This document shows, piece after piece, positions 44,280-52,787 of a DNA stretch of 64,000 nt (position 1 is the first letter of the stretch; each line of letters begins with the position of its first letter). Made by a program: the position numbers and the translations under genes. Source of the stretch: Massilia sp. Root133 (lineage in GTDB: Bacteria > Pseudomonadota > Gammaproteobacteria > Burkholderiales > Burkholderiaceae_D). The notes beneath the pieces are model-generated. The model had not been told where the DNA came from. It saw nothing but the letters and a program-made list of their open reading frames with translations, and did not search any database. The stretch lies in the NCBI RefSeq assembly GCF_001426525.1, contig NZ_LMEW01000033.1, positions 398,820 through 462,819 of the forward strand, read 5' to 3'.

Positions 44280-45671
44280 CTAGTGTTCCGAATGCCCCAC
44301 AGGTTTGCGCACCTGCAGCTCAACGTCGGGCTTGCTAGTGGCCGGCATCAGGCTGCGTCCAGCATTGCTGCTTCGTGCAGGCTCAGGTAACTGACCAGTC
44401 CATTCGTAGGCGACCGTACCCGCCGGATGCTTGTACCAGCCCGGGTCGGTGTAGTCGCCACGCTTCTGGTCCTTGCGCACCTTCAGCACGGTGAACATGC
44501 CGCCCATCTCGACGCCGCCGAACGGCCCGTCACCTGTCATCATCGGCAGGGTGTTCTCCGGGATTGGCATTTCCATGCCGCCCATCGACCCTCCCTTTTC
44601 GCCCATGACCATGTAGTCCGGCACGATCTTGCTGATCTTTTCGGCGATGCCGCGGTGGTCCACGCCAATCAGCGTCGGCACGTCGTGGCCCATCGCATTC
44701 ATCGTGTGGTGCGACTTGTGGCAGTGGAAGGCCCAGTCGCCAGGTTCCGTCGCGATAAACTCGATTGCCCGCATCTGGCCGACGGCGACGTCTGTGGTCA
44801 CCTCCGGCCAGCGCGAGCCGGGCGGCGTCCAGCCTCCATCGGTGCCGGTCACTTCGAACTCATGGCCGTGAAGATGGATCGGGTGGTTGGTCATGGTCAG
44901 GTTGCCGACACGGATGCGCACACGATCGCCCTGGCGTACCGGCATCGTGTCGATCCCCGGGAAGACCCGGCTGTTGAACGTCCAGAGGTTAAAGTCCAGC
45001 ATGGTGTTGACCTTCGGCGTATAGCTGCCCGGTTCGATGTCATAGGCGCTGAGCAGGAACACGAAGTCGCGGTCGACGGCAAACCGCCCGATGTCCTTCG
45101 GGTGCGTCACCCAGAAGCCCATCATGCCCATCGCCATCTGGGTCATCTCGTCGGCGTGCGGGTGATACATGAAGGTGCCCGGGCGCCGCGCTACGAATTC
45201 GTAGACGAAGGTCTTGCCTGGTGGGATGCCCGGCTGAGTGAGGCCGGTCACGCCGTCCATGCCGTTCGGCAGGCGTTGACCATGCCAGTGCACGCTGGTT
45301 TGCTCAGGCAGCTTGTTGGTGACGAAAATACGCACCCGGTCACCCTCGACGACCTCGATGGTCGGGCCAGGGGACTGGCCGTTGTAGCCCCACAAATTGA
45401 CCTTCATGCCGGGAGCGAACTCGCGCACCACCGGTTCGGCAACCAAGTGAAACTCCTTTACTCCATTGTTCATCCGCCAGGGCAGGGACCAGCCGTTCAG
45501 GGTCACGACCGGGTTGAACGGACGCCCAGTGGCGGGCGGCAGCGGCACATGGGTCTTTGCATTGTCCATGACCATCGCTTCGGGCAGCGATGCTGCGCCC
45601 ACACGGCTAACTGCGGCAGTGCTTACCGCGACGGCGCCGGCGCCTTTGAAAAAATCTCGACGGGAAATCAT
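44280..45671 (-). CDS. Second multicopper oxidase (laccase-like, Tat-exported)
   Basis: A 463-residue protein with Tat signal MISRRDFFKGAGAVAVSTA. Copper ligands: SVHWHGQRLP, FMYHPHADEM, NHPIHLHGHEFEV and AFHCHKSHHTMNAMGH. The last motif has the type-1 copper Cys and Met. It lacks the Met-rich insert of CopA but has a Met patch (GGSMGGMEMP). Its ATG overlaps the stop of an upstream TolC-type gene, so the two are co-translated. Confidence 0.93.
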   Translation of the reverse strand: MISRRDFFKGAGAVAVSTAAVSRVGAASLPEAMVMDNAKTHVPLPPATGRPFNPVVTLNGWSLPWRMNNGVKEFHLVAEPVVREFAPGMKVNLWGYNGQSPGPTIEVVEGDRVRIFVTNKLPEQTSVHWHGQRLPNGMDGVTGLTQPGIPPGKTFVYEFVARRPGTFMYHPHADEMTQMAMGMMGFWVTHPKDIGRFAVDRDFVFLLSAYDIEPGSYTPKVNTMLDFNLWTFNSRVFPGIDTMPVRQGDRVRIRVGNLTMTNHPIHLHGHEFEVTGTDGGWTPPGSRWPEVTTDVAVGQMRAIEFIATEPGDWAFHCHKSHHTMNAMGHDVPTLIGVDHRGIAEKISKIVPDYMVMGEKGGSMGGMEMPIPENTLPMMTGDGPFGGVEMGGMFTVLKVRKDQKRGDYTDPGWYKHPAGTVAYEWTGQLPEPARSSNAGRSLMPATSKPDVELQVRKPVGHSEH

Positions 45672-47038
45672 TGTGCTGTCCTTGCATCGGTATTACCGCC
45701 TGCATTCATAGCGGTCTGAAGATTGGTGGCGGCGATCCAGAAATCGCGCTGCGCTGCGATGGAGGCGTTGACGGCCGCAAGCTGTTCGCGCGATTCGGCA
45801 AGCAGTTCGAAGGTGCTCGCCAGCATGCCGTTGTACCGGAGCAGCACCTCATCGGCGATATGCTTGCGAAGGGGGACGACCTCGTCGCGGTGGTGGCGGG
45901 CGATGTCGTAGGCGGTGCGATAGCTCGCATAGGCCTGGCGCACTTCGGAGCGCGCTTTTACGGCGATGTCGCCGGTACGGTGGACCGTCTGCATGTATGT
46001 TGCCTGTGCCCGCGCCACGCGCGCGCCGCCCCAGTCGAACAGCGGCAACTCGAGCGAAACTTCGTAGCCGTTCTCGCGGGGCGCGCCGGTCGTGCTCTTG
46101 TTGGCGTAACCCGCATCGAACACATTGATGAAGCCGGTTGTCTTGGTCAGGCCGAGCGCCTGTGCCGTCGCGTGCGCATCCTGACGTGCGATGAGGACGT
46201 CGAGCCGCTGCGACAGTGCGGTCGCTTCGGCATTGGCCGGCTGGTCTGGCTGGGCGGGAAGATCGGGCAGTCGGTCCGGCAGGGTGAATGCGAGGGAAGG
46301 GCCCCACAGGCCCAGCAGGCGGACCAGTTCCTCGCGTGCGGTCGTGGCCTGCAGGCGGGCGTGCGCCTGCTGGGTCAAGGCGTCCTGGTAGAAGGCGCGC
46401 TCACGCGCGGCGTCGAGAGTGCTCCAGTTGCCCGTGGCGCGCATGCGCGCGGCAAGCTCGGCGGCGGCCTCGGCCGATACGCGTACTTTGTCCGCGAAGG
46501 CGGATGCCTGCGCCGCGGCCACGGCCGAGTAATACGCCTTACGCGTGTCGGCCGCCAGGTTCACAGCCTGCATTGCCGCCTGCAGCTTGGCTTGTTCGAA
46601 GCGCCGACGTTCGATGCGGGTGCGGGCCGGCAGGGTCACAAGCGCAGCCAGGTCAAAGGACAGCCGCCGGTCGATTTCGGTCTCGGCGCCGCCGCGTACC
46701 CGGCCAAAGCTGAAGCCGGGGTTCGGCAGACGCCCAGCCTGGACGAAGTCCGCTTCGGCGATCGCGAGCTCGGCCAGGGACGCCTGCAGGCCGTGGTTGT
46801 TGAGCAGGGCAATGCGCACCGCGGCATCGGGGGTGAGCGGCTTCGAGAGCAGGGCGGTCACTTCGGCCCGCGAGTCCTGGTCCCGCTTCAACGGTGCCGG
46901 CTGGGCGATGCGTTCCTCCGCCATCCGGGCGACATCATCGAGTCCGCCATCCTGGGAAAAGCTCGCGCAGCCTGCGAGCAGCGCGGCGCTGACCGCTACG
47001 GCCAATCGAGTCAGGCCAGGTCGTAAAGGTGAGTTCAT
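45668..47038 (-). CDS. TolC-family outer-membrane lipoprotein without partner pump
   Basis: A 456-residue protein with lipobox (AALLAGC). It shows outer-membrane efflux repeats (AVRIALLNNHGLQASLAELAIAEADFVQAGRLPNPG in pieces, then LRYNGMLASTFELLAESREQL). No RND or MFP gene is adjacent; it lies between a small unknown gene and the multicopper oxidase, overlapping both by 4 bases. It may serve a pump encoded elsewhere in the island. Confidence 0.9.
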   Translation of the reverse strand: MNSPLRPGLTRLAVAVSAALLAGCASFSQDGGLDDVARMAEERIAQPAPLKRDQDSRAEVTALLSKPLTPDAAVRIALLNNHGLQASLAELAIAEADFVQAGRLPNPGFSFGRVRGGAETEIDRRLSFDLAALVTLPARTRIERRRFEQAKLQAAMQAVNLAADTRKAYYSAVAAAQASAFADKVRVSAEAAAELAARMRATGNWSTLDAARERAFYQDALTQQAHARLQATTAREELVRLLGLWGPSLAFTLPDRLPDLPAQPDQPANAEATALSQRLDVLIARQDAHATAQALGLTKTTGFINVFDAGYANKSTTGAPRENGYEVSLELPLFDWGGARVARAQATYMQTVHRTGDIAVKARSEVRQAYASYRTAYDIARHHRDEVVPLRKHIADEVLLRYNGMLASTFELLAESREQLAAVNASIAAQRDFWIAATNLQTAMNAGGNTDARTAQ

Positions 47039-47358
47039 TGGTGCGCTCCTTTGTGTTCGTGCTTGCCGTGCATCGGTTCTGGCCTGGAGACCTTCTGGGA
47101 TACGCCGGCAGTGGACTGTTCGCCCGATACGGGAGCTTCTGCTTCCTCGCCGAGGACGACGCGGTTAGCGCGAGCCCAGCGTTTATCGGGCGCTTGCGGC
47201 GCTTCCTTCGACGCGACGACATCGGCGAAGACGGATTGGTACTGTAGGGGCGCGACAGGCGCATTCGCGTTCGCTGCGCACGGCAACGACTGCTGCGCTT
47301 GCGCGGAAGCGAGCAGCGGCACGCCAGCTGCAAACAGCAGCAGGTCTGAAAATTTCAT
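47035..47358 (-). CDS. Small exported protein upstream of TolC-type gene
   Basis: A 107-residue protein starting at 47358. The signal peptide ends ASAQA. The mature part is polar and ends HGKHEHKGAHQ, a His-rich tail that could bind metal. YQSVFADVVASKEAPQAPDKRWARANR resembles DUF3613-like small proteins seen next to TolC/MCO genes, but this is tentative. It overlaps the next gene by 4 bases. Confidence 0.6.
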   Translation of the reverse strand: MKFSDLLLFAAGVPLLASAQAQQSLPCAANANAPVAPLQYQSVFADVVASKEAPQAPDKRWARANRVVLGEEAEAPVSGEQSTAGVSQKVSRPEPMHGKHEHKGAHQ

Positions 47359-47427
47359 GGTTTGTTTCGTGTTGATTGAGGGCCGCACCAGGCGGCCCAG
47401 ATGCGCGCCGTTAGCGCGCCCGGAAAA

Positions 47428-47805
47428 TCAAACGAGTTCGAGGCGTGGTGGTCGCTCGAGGGCGGGAGGGACGATGGAGGTCATCGCGGCTTCCGCAAGC
47501 GCGTGCAGCGAGGAAGAGAACGGCGGCGCGTGGAAGGTCGGCAGTAGTGCCGGAGGCGCGCCGGCGCCAACGCAGCAAGTTGCGCAAGCGACGCACTTGG
47601 CGTGTGACGAAACCACTGTCTTCGAGCCAGCCTCGGTGCAGTGCTCTCCGTCTGCTTGCACGGTGGCCCGATGGTGTTGGTGGCCGGTCATGACCATTGT
47701 TTCGTGCACGGCCTGTTCAGGCTGCCCGACCGCCATCGCAGCGCCGCCCTGCAGGGACAGCACCGTGATCGAAAGCCACAGGAGAAGGCGAAAGATCGTG
47801 CGCAT
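47428..47805 (-). CDS. Small secreted Cys/His-rich protein, LERPPR family (C)
   Basis: A 125-residue protein starting at 47805, with signal peptide (LLLWLSITVLSLQGGAAMA). It has a His cluster (TGHQHHRATV), HC, KCVACATCCVG (four Cys) and a C-terminal ALERPPRLELV. It is the same layout as the proteins at 37493 and 38004, and heads the operon of the TolC-type gene and the second multicopper oxidase. Confidence 0.65.
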   Translation of the reverse strand: MRTIFRLLLWLSITVLSLQGGAAMAVGQPEQAVHETMVMTGHQHHRATVQADGEHCTEAGSKTVVSSHAKCVACATCCVGAGAPPALLPTFHAPPFSSSLHALAEAAMTSIVPPALERPPRLELV

Positions 47806-47982
47806 CATCCAAACATGGTACCGCAAATCAAGAGAATGCATCAAGGCACAGCTTATTGGCGTCCGGCGCTCCCTGACGTTAGCAACGTCCCATAAGTGTC
47901 ACCTCTACTTGGGGCTAGTCAGGACATCAACAATGGCTGGGTTATATCGTTATTCGGGTTTTTCACAAATAGCGAGGCTGTC

Positions 47983-49140
47983 ATGCCTAAAATCACCATT
48001 CTCGAAAAGACGAATCTGCAGGAAGACTGTTGGCACTCGATGTTGATCTCCCTGTTGAGGGGACTCGCAGCGCTGGTGGTGGCCGCAGCACATCTGCGTG
48101 CCCAGATGTATCCCGGCTTCAGCGAAGTGGCGAATCCACCGTTGCTGTTTCAGGGCCTGGCGTTCGGCGCCGGATTCGCTTACCTGGCCGTGATCGTCTT
48201 TTTCGTGCTCAGTGGCTGGTTGGTCGGCGGAAGCTTTCTCAACAAACTGGACTCGGACCGGGCGTTCCAGAATTACACAATCGACAGGGTTTCGCGGCTG
48301 TGGGTCGTGCTTGTGCCGACTTTCCTGGTCGTGTTGCTCGCAGGTGCTGCCGTCGGCGCCCTGGATACGGCGCGCGTGTCGTTTTCGACGTCCGAGCCGT
48401 ACTCGATGAGCGCGTTTTTCGGGAACATGATCGGGCTGCAGACAATTGTCGTTTCTCCATTCGGCGGCAACTTCCCATTGTGGAGCCTGGCCAACGAGAC
48501 CTGGTACTACGTGCTGTTCCCGCTTCTGGTGCTGGTGTTTCGGGGCAGGACAATCGCGACGCGGGTCGCGGCGGTGTTGGCGATCGGCGCCATCTTCCAG
48601 CTGGTGCACGGCAGCATATTGATTTATTTTTCGATATGGCTGTTAGGCGCTGCGTTCTCACGGGTGAAGATCGAGGCGGGCCCGCTATGGCGCTGGGCCT
48701 TGCTGTTCCTGTTCGTCGGCAGCGCCGTCGTCATCCGGCTGAAGGGTAAAACCGACATCACGCCGGAAGGCTTTCCGCAGTATCTACTATTCAGCCTGCT
48801 GTTCGTACTGTTCCTGTCGAGCATGCAGTTCAAGCGCCGCCTGGGGCCGAAACTGGACTGGCTAGACCGGATCGGACGGTTCTTCGCGAACTTTTCATTC
48901 ACCTTGTACGTGCTGCACGTGCCGCTGATCCTCTTGATGGGGCATCTGCTCGCGTCGATGTTGGGTGTCGGCCAGCTCTCGCCCTACCGGCTGTCCCATT
49001 ACCTCATGTACGCCGGCATGTATCTGGTTCTCGTTGTCGGCGCTTACCTGTTCTATCTGCCTTTTGAGTCGAACACGCCACGTGTGCGTCAGTGGCTAAA
49101 GATGCACCTATTTGCACGTGTTCGTGCAGTTGGGACGTGA
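47983..49140 (+). CDS. Acyltransferase-3 family membrane protein
   Basis: A 385-residue protein. The start at 47983 is chosen over the longer frame at 47896. It has about ten transmembrane helices. RGLAALVVAAAHLRAQ contains the catalytic-type His, and FFVLSGWLVGGSFL, NFPLWSLANETWYYVLFPLL and FSFTLYVLHVPLILL are family signatures. It O-acylates surface sugars in relatives. Its place between copper and cadmium genes is unexplained. Confidence 0.88.
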   Translation: MPKITILEKTNLQEDCWHSMLISLLRGLAALVVAAAHLRAQMYPGFSEVANPPLLFQGLAFGAGFAYLAVIVFFVLSGWLVGGSFLNKLDSDRAFQNYTIDRVSRLWVVLVPTFLVVLLAGAAVGALDTARVSFSTSEPYSMSAFFGNMIGLQTIVVSPFGGNFPLWSLANETWYYVLFPLLVLVFRGRTIATRVAAVLAIGAIFQLVHGSILIYFSIWLLGAAFSRVKIEAGPLWRWALLFLFVGSAVVIRLKGKTDITPEGFPQYLLFSLLFVLFLSSMQFKRRLGPKLDWLDRIGRFFANFSFTLYVLHVPLILLMGHLLASMLGVGQLSPYRLSHYLMYAGMYLVLVVGAYLFYLPFESNTPRVRQWLKMHLFARVRAVGT

Positions 49141-49262
49141 TTGGGAACCCAGTTTCCGGCCATGACGACAAAGTATCGAGGTAGGACTGTCGAAAATCTT
49201 GAGGTACTTACCCATCTCTGGTGTAATGTCAGACTTGTAATTTCGGTCTATAAGGAGCCTCG

Positions 49263-49691
49263 ATGCGCCGACTGTTCTGCCTCGCCTTTTTTGCCGCGAC
49301 ATCACTTCCCGTATTCGCCGCCAGTCCAACCGAGGTCGTTGGGGAGTACCATGCAGCCGTCGCCAGCGGTGATACCGCAAAGGCGCTGTCGCTACTCAGT
49401 CCCGCAGTCCAGATCTTCGAGAGTGGTCATGTCGAGCAGTCAAAGGACGAGTACGCAGGGCACCATCTTCCCGCCGATGTCGCTTTCGCAAAGAGTACAA
49501 GCCGGAAGGTGGTGAAGGGAAGCGAGCGGATTGCTGGCGACATGGCCGTCGTCATTCAGGAAACCGAGACGCAAGGCACGTATAAAGGTTCGGCGGTTCG
49601 TTTGTTTGGAACGGAGACCGCCGTGCTCGAGAAAAAAGGCGATACCTGGGTAGTCACGCACTTCCATTGGTCGTCGCGCAAGGCAAAATAG
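49263..49691 (+). CDS. Secreted NTF2-like (SnoaL/DUF4440-type) protein
   Basis: A 142-residue protein with a signal peptide ending PVFA. The mature domain (VVGEYHAAVASGDTAKALSLLSP ... TAVLEKKGDTWVVTHFHWSS, broken here) has the cone-shaped NTF2 fold pattern, which ends in W-x-V-x-H-x-H-x-S. Relatives are common in heavy-metal islands. The ligand is unknown. The RBS is AAGGAG. Confidence 0.75.
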   Translation: MRRLFCLAFFAATSLPVFAASPTEVVGEYHAAVASGDTAKALSLLSPAVQIFESGHVEQSKDEYAGHHLPADVAFAKSTSRKVVKGSERIAGDMAVVIQETETQGTYKGSAVRLFGTETAVLEKKGDTWVVTHFHWSSRKAK

Positions 49692-49706
49692 GGGAAATGG
49701 CGACAC

Positions 49707-49889
49707 ATGCATGCGCCAGAAGATTTCGACAACCTGACAATCCTCCTTGCGTTCCTTGCATCTGCTTGCGTTCTGGTCGCGATGCTATTTTTCCTTGTAT
49801 GGCTTCGATGGAGCGAGAAGCGCAAACCTCGCAAGGACGGAAGTCAGCGAAAGCTGACTCGTCCGGTACGGAAGAATCGGCGGAGCTAG
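49707..49889 (+). CDS. Small single-helix membrane protein (paralogue of 57273)
   Basis: A 60-residue protein: PEDFDN, one transmembrane helix (ILLAFLASACVLVAMLFFLVWL), then a very basic tail (KRKPRKDG, RKLTRPVRKNRRS). The layout and the PEDF start match the small gene at 57273. It lies 15 bp after the NTF2-like gene. The function is unknown. Confidence 0.65.
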   Translation: MHAPEDFDNLTILLAFLASACVLVAMLFFLVWLRWSEKRKPRKDGSQRKLTRPVRKNRRS

Positions 49890-49951
49890 AGGGGGACCTT
49901 CGGATTCGGCTTCAGTTCGGGGGATTGCTGCGGTTTCGGCAGTTCCCTCGG

Positions 49952-50383
49952 CTAGATGATGGATTCATCCGCTGGTAATGGTGGGGTTGTATCGCTGAGC
50001 TGCTTCAAGATTTCACACTGTCCCGCAGGACGAGCCGATTCGCATCTCTGCCTAAGCTCGGAAAGCTGAGCGTGCAGAGCCTGTAGCTCGGCAATCTGCC
50101 GGTCAATCGACAGAATATGTTGGTCGACTAGGTTATTCACCCCGCCGCAGGGTTGATCCGGGTGATCTTGAAAGCCGAGCAGGGTCTGCACTTCATCCAG
50201 CGACATTCCCAGAGAGCGGCAGCGCCTGATGAAGTGCAGGCGCTCGACATGCGGCGCACCGTACATTCGATAATTTGCCTGGGACCTGAGTGGCGGGGGC
50301 AGCAACCCTTTTTGCTCATAGAACCGTACAGTCTCCGGCTGACACCCCGTCAGCTTCGCCAGCTCACCAATTCGCATATTCAT
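49952..50383 (-). CDS. cadR: CadR-type Cd(II)/Pb(II)-responsive MerR regulator
   Basis: A 143-residue protein. The ATG at 50383 is favoured because GGAG lies 6 bases upstream; ATGs at 50389 and 50377 are alternatives. The winged helix MRIGELAKLTGCQPETVRFYEQKGLL is standard. Metal ligands fit CadR/PbrR: a Cys in PDQPCGGVNNLVDQHI and two late Cys (RQRCESARP, GQCEILK). It is divergent from a CDF transporter and sits beside a CadR-type promoter. Confidence 0.92.
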   Translation of the reverse strand: MNMRIGELAKLTGCQPETVRFYEQKGLLPPPLRSQANYRMYGAPHVERLHFIRRCRSLGMSLDEVQTLLGFQDHPDQPCGGVNNLVDQHILSIDRQIAELQALHAQLSELRQRCESARPAGQCEILKQLSDTTPPLPADESII

Positions 50384-50395
50384 GTACATCTCCGC

Positions 50396-50426
50396 TTGAC
50401 CTTGTAGTAGCTACAGGGATTCTAAT
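50396..50426 (+). promoter_or_regulatory. CadR-type MerR-family promoter
   Basis: The -35 TTGACC (50396-50401) and -10 TCTAAT (50421-50426) are separated by 19 bp. The spacer has the dyad TTGTAG-TAG-CTACAG (50402-50416), close to the known CadR box. It reads into the CDF transporter gene and lies at the start of divergent cadR. Confidence 0.88.
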
Positions 50427-50451
50427 ACGGGTTATAGATGTGGAGGTACTT

Positions 50452-51084
50452 ATGTCGTCTTGCTGTTCGGGATCCTGTAGTTCCCAATCGCCGCCGCCTG
50501 ACAACCGCTATCGCAAGGTGCTTTGGGTTGCGTTGCTCATCAACTTTCTGATGTTCGGCGTCGAGCTGGTAAGCAGCCTGAAGTCAGATTCTGTATCTCT
50601 GCTGGCGGACTCGGCCGACTTCCTCGCGGATGCCGGCAACTACGCTGTCTCGCTATTCGTGCTCGGGATGGCCACGATCTGGCGTTCGCGCGCAGCGTAC
50701 GTCAAAGGCATTGTCATGGGCGCGTTCGGCGTGCTCGTGTTGGCGCGGGCGCTCTGGATTGGCCTGGGCAGCCACGCGCCGGAAGCAGAAACCATGGGCG
50801 TGATCGGCATCGTCGCGCTTGCCGCAAACGGTGTGGTCGCGTTTTTGCTGTATGCCTTCCGAAATGGTGATGCCAACATGCGTTCGGTCTGGCTTTGCAC
50901 GCGTAACGACATGATCGCCAACCTGGCTGTGCTGCTGGCCGCGATCGGGGTCTTCGGCAGCAAAGCTGGCTGGCCCGATATCGCAGTTGCCAGTATCATG
51001 GCTGTGCTCGGCCTTTCGGGAGCGTGCGATATCATCGGGCGCGCCCGTTCCGAATTGCGTGGCTTGAGCACTTCAACGTCATAA
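50452..51084 (+). CDS. CDF-type cation efflux transporter, short form
   Basis: A 210-residue protein with a Cys-rich start (SSCCSGSCSS) and six hydrophobic helices. VSLLADSADFLADAGNYAV has the CDF site-A residues (HxxxD replaced by DxxxD), and WLCTRNDMIANLAVLLAA is the second set (HDxxN-like, here RNDMIAN). It lacks the C-terminal cytosolic domain, so it is shorter than usual CDF proteins (about 300). It is induced by CadR, so Cd/Zn/Pb export is inferred. Confidence 0.85.
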   Translation: MSSCCSGSCSSQSPPPDNRYRKVLWVALLINFLMFGVELVSSLKSDSVSLLADSADFLADAGNYAVSLFVLGMATIWRSRAAYVKGIVMGAFGVLVLARALWIGLGSHAPEAETMGVIGIVALAANGVVAFLLYAFRNGDANMRSVWLCTRNDMIANLAVLLAAIGVFGSKAGWPDIAVASIMAVLGLSGACDIIGRARSELRGLSTSTS

Positions 51085-51093
51085 GACCATCAC

Positions 51094-51447
51094 ATGCGCC
51101 GCTGGGTCATCATCATCCTGCTTCTTGTCTATCCGCTCCAGGTCGCCCTAGCAGCGGCGGACAAGTGCTGCGTGACGACACCCGCCGGCCTTACCCATCA
51201 CAGCGTCGGGCAGGCCGGCGCCATCGCTGCTGAACCCATATTCGTAGCCGACGACGACAGATCAGCCTTGGCAGACCCTCACTGCCCAGCCTGCATGTTC
51301 GGACACGTTCTTTACCTTCCGTCGGATTCCGTCGTCATACCTGGTGAGCGTCACCACGCTTCGACGATCGCGTTCGACCCTCCTTTCCTGACTGCTCCGC
51401 CGGTCGCCCGCCTCGAACGGCCCAAATGGTCTGCCGCCGCTAACTAG
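51094..51447 (+). CDS. Small secreted protein, LERP family (D)
   Basis: A 117-residue protein with signal peptide (WVIIILLLVYPLQVALA). It has KCCVTTP, PHCPACMFGH and a C-terminal VARLERPKW. It recalls the proteins at 37493, 38004 and 47428, but with fewer Cys and His. It lies directly upstream of czcCBA, the same relative position as the copper-operon members. Confidence 0.6.
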   Translation: MRRWVIIILLLVYPLQVALAAADKCCVTTPAGLTHHSVGQAGAIAAEPIFVADDDRSALADPHCPACMFGHVLYLPSDSVVIPGERHHASTIAFDPPFLTAPPVARLERPKWSAAAN

Positions 51448-51524
51448 CGCGCAGATTTTCCACAAGCGAGCCGGGTGGCTCGCGTGTCCCTGCGCGCCTG
51501 GTCTCACCATTTTCAGGAGCAGGA

Positions 51525-52787
51525 ATGACTATCCAACCCAAACGACTATGTGCCCTGGTCGTTGCGGCCGCATTGGCATGGAGCTGCAGCGCAGCCGAGC
51601 CCATGCGCGTGGCCCCAGGCACACCATCATCTATCGATCTACCGACGGCGATCCGTCTAGCCCTCGATCAGCCTGCGGTGCGAGCTGCCGCCCACGAGGT
51701 GTCGGCGAGCGAAGCGACGGTCGACCAGGCTGGCCGCTTGCCGAATCCGGAGCTGGAATACCTTCGTGAAGGCCAGCAGGCCGGGATGCGGACGACCACC
51801 GTCCAGATCAACCAGCCAATCGAACTTGGGGGCAAGCGCCAGGCCCGCGTCGCACTGGCCCAGGGCGCAGTAGGTCTGGCCAAAAGCGAGCAGATGGTAC
51901 TGCGCCAGCAGGTCCGGTCCGACGTCATCGTGAGCTATTACGAGGTGCTGGTCGCCCAACAAAGACAGGCGCTTGCACGGGCCCTGAGCGAACTGGCCCG
52001 CAAGGGCGTCGAGGTTGCCGGCAAGCGCGTCGCGGCTGGAAAGATCTCCCCAATCGATGAGACCAAGGCTCGCCTTGCCGCGGTCGATGCGGCCACTGAA
52101 CTGAACCAGGCCACCGCGCAGCTTGTCGTTGCCAGGACAAAGCTGGGTGCCTTGATTGGCAGGCCAGCCGAATCGGTCATCCTGAAGGAGCCGGCGGACC
52201 AGCTCCCTCAGGTGAAGCCGCTCGAAACGTTGCTTTCTCAAGCCAAGGATGCCACGTCGGTCCAACGTGCCCGCAGCCAGCTTGCGGCCCAGGAGGCGCA
52301 AACCAGCGTGGAGCGTGCGGCGCGCGTGCCTGACCTGACGCTGTCCGTGGGCAGCCAGCGCGATGACCAGGTCGGACGGCGCCAGGCCGTCGTTGGCCTG
52401 TCAGTACCGCTGCCGCTCTTTAACCGTAACGAGGGCAACCTCAGGGCGGCGCTACGGCGTACCGACAAGGCGCGAGAAGAACTCGCGGCCGCTCAAGTAA
52501 ACGCCTCATCGGAGCTCGCTACCGCCTACACCCGCTACGAAGTGGCAAGGAACGAGGCCATGCTGCTGCGGCAGGACGTGATCCCCAATGCCAGGTCCGC
52601 CTACGAGCTGACGCTCAAGGGCTTCGAGTACGGCAAGTTTCCCTTCCTGGAGGTGCTCGATGCGCAGCGCACGTGGTTCCAGGCGCAATCACGCCAGTGG
52701 AATAGCATGCTAGAGGCCTATCGCGCCTATGCCGACATCGAACGAATCGCCGGCACCGCTGAACAAGATAACCGAGATACGAAATGA
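51525..52787 (+). CDS. czcC: CzcC-type outer-membrane efflux factor
   Basis: A 420-residue TolC-family protein with a signal region ending SCSA. Helical hairpins (IRLALDQPAVRAAAHEVSASEATVDQAG in pieces, PNPELEYLREGQQAGMRTTTVQINQPIELGGKR, and AYELTLKGFEYGKFPFLEVLDAQRTWF, each cut short) match CzcC. It overlaps czcB by 4 bases. It forms the outer-membrane channel for Co/Zn/Cd efflux. Confidence 0.92.
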   Translation: MTIQPKRLCALVVAAALAWSCSAAEPMRVAPGTPSSIDLPTAIRLALDQPAVRAAAHEVSASEATVDQAGRLPNPELEYLREGQQAGMRTTTVQINQPIELGGKRQARVALAQGAVGLAKSEQMVLRQQVRSDVIVSYYEVLVAQQRQALARALSELARKGVEVAGKRVAAGKISPIDETKARLAAVDAATELNQATAQLVVARTKLGALIGRPAESVILKEPADQLPQVKPLETLLSQAKDATSVQRARSQLAAQEAQTSVERAARVPDLTLSVGSQRDDQVGRRQAVVGLSVPLPLFNRNEGNLRAALRRTDKAREELAAAQVNASSELATAYTRYEVARNEAMLLRQDVIPNARSAYELTLKGFEYGKFPFLEVLDAQRTWFQAQSRQWNSMLEAYRAYADIERIAGTAEQDNRDTK

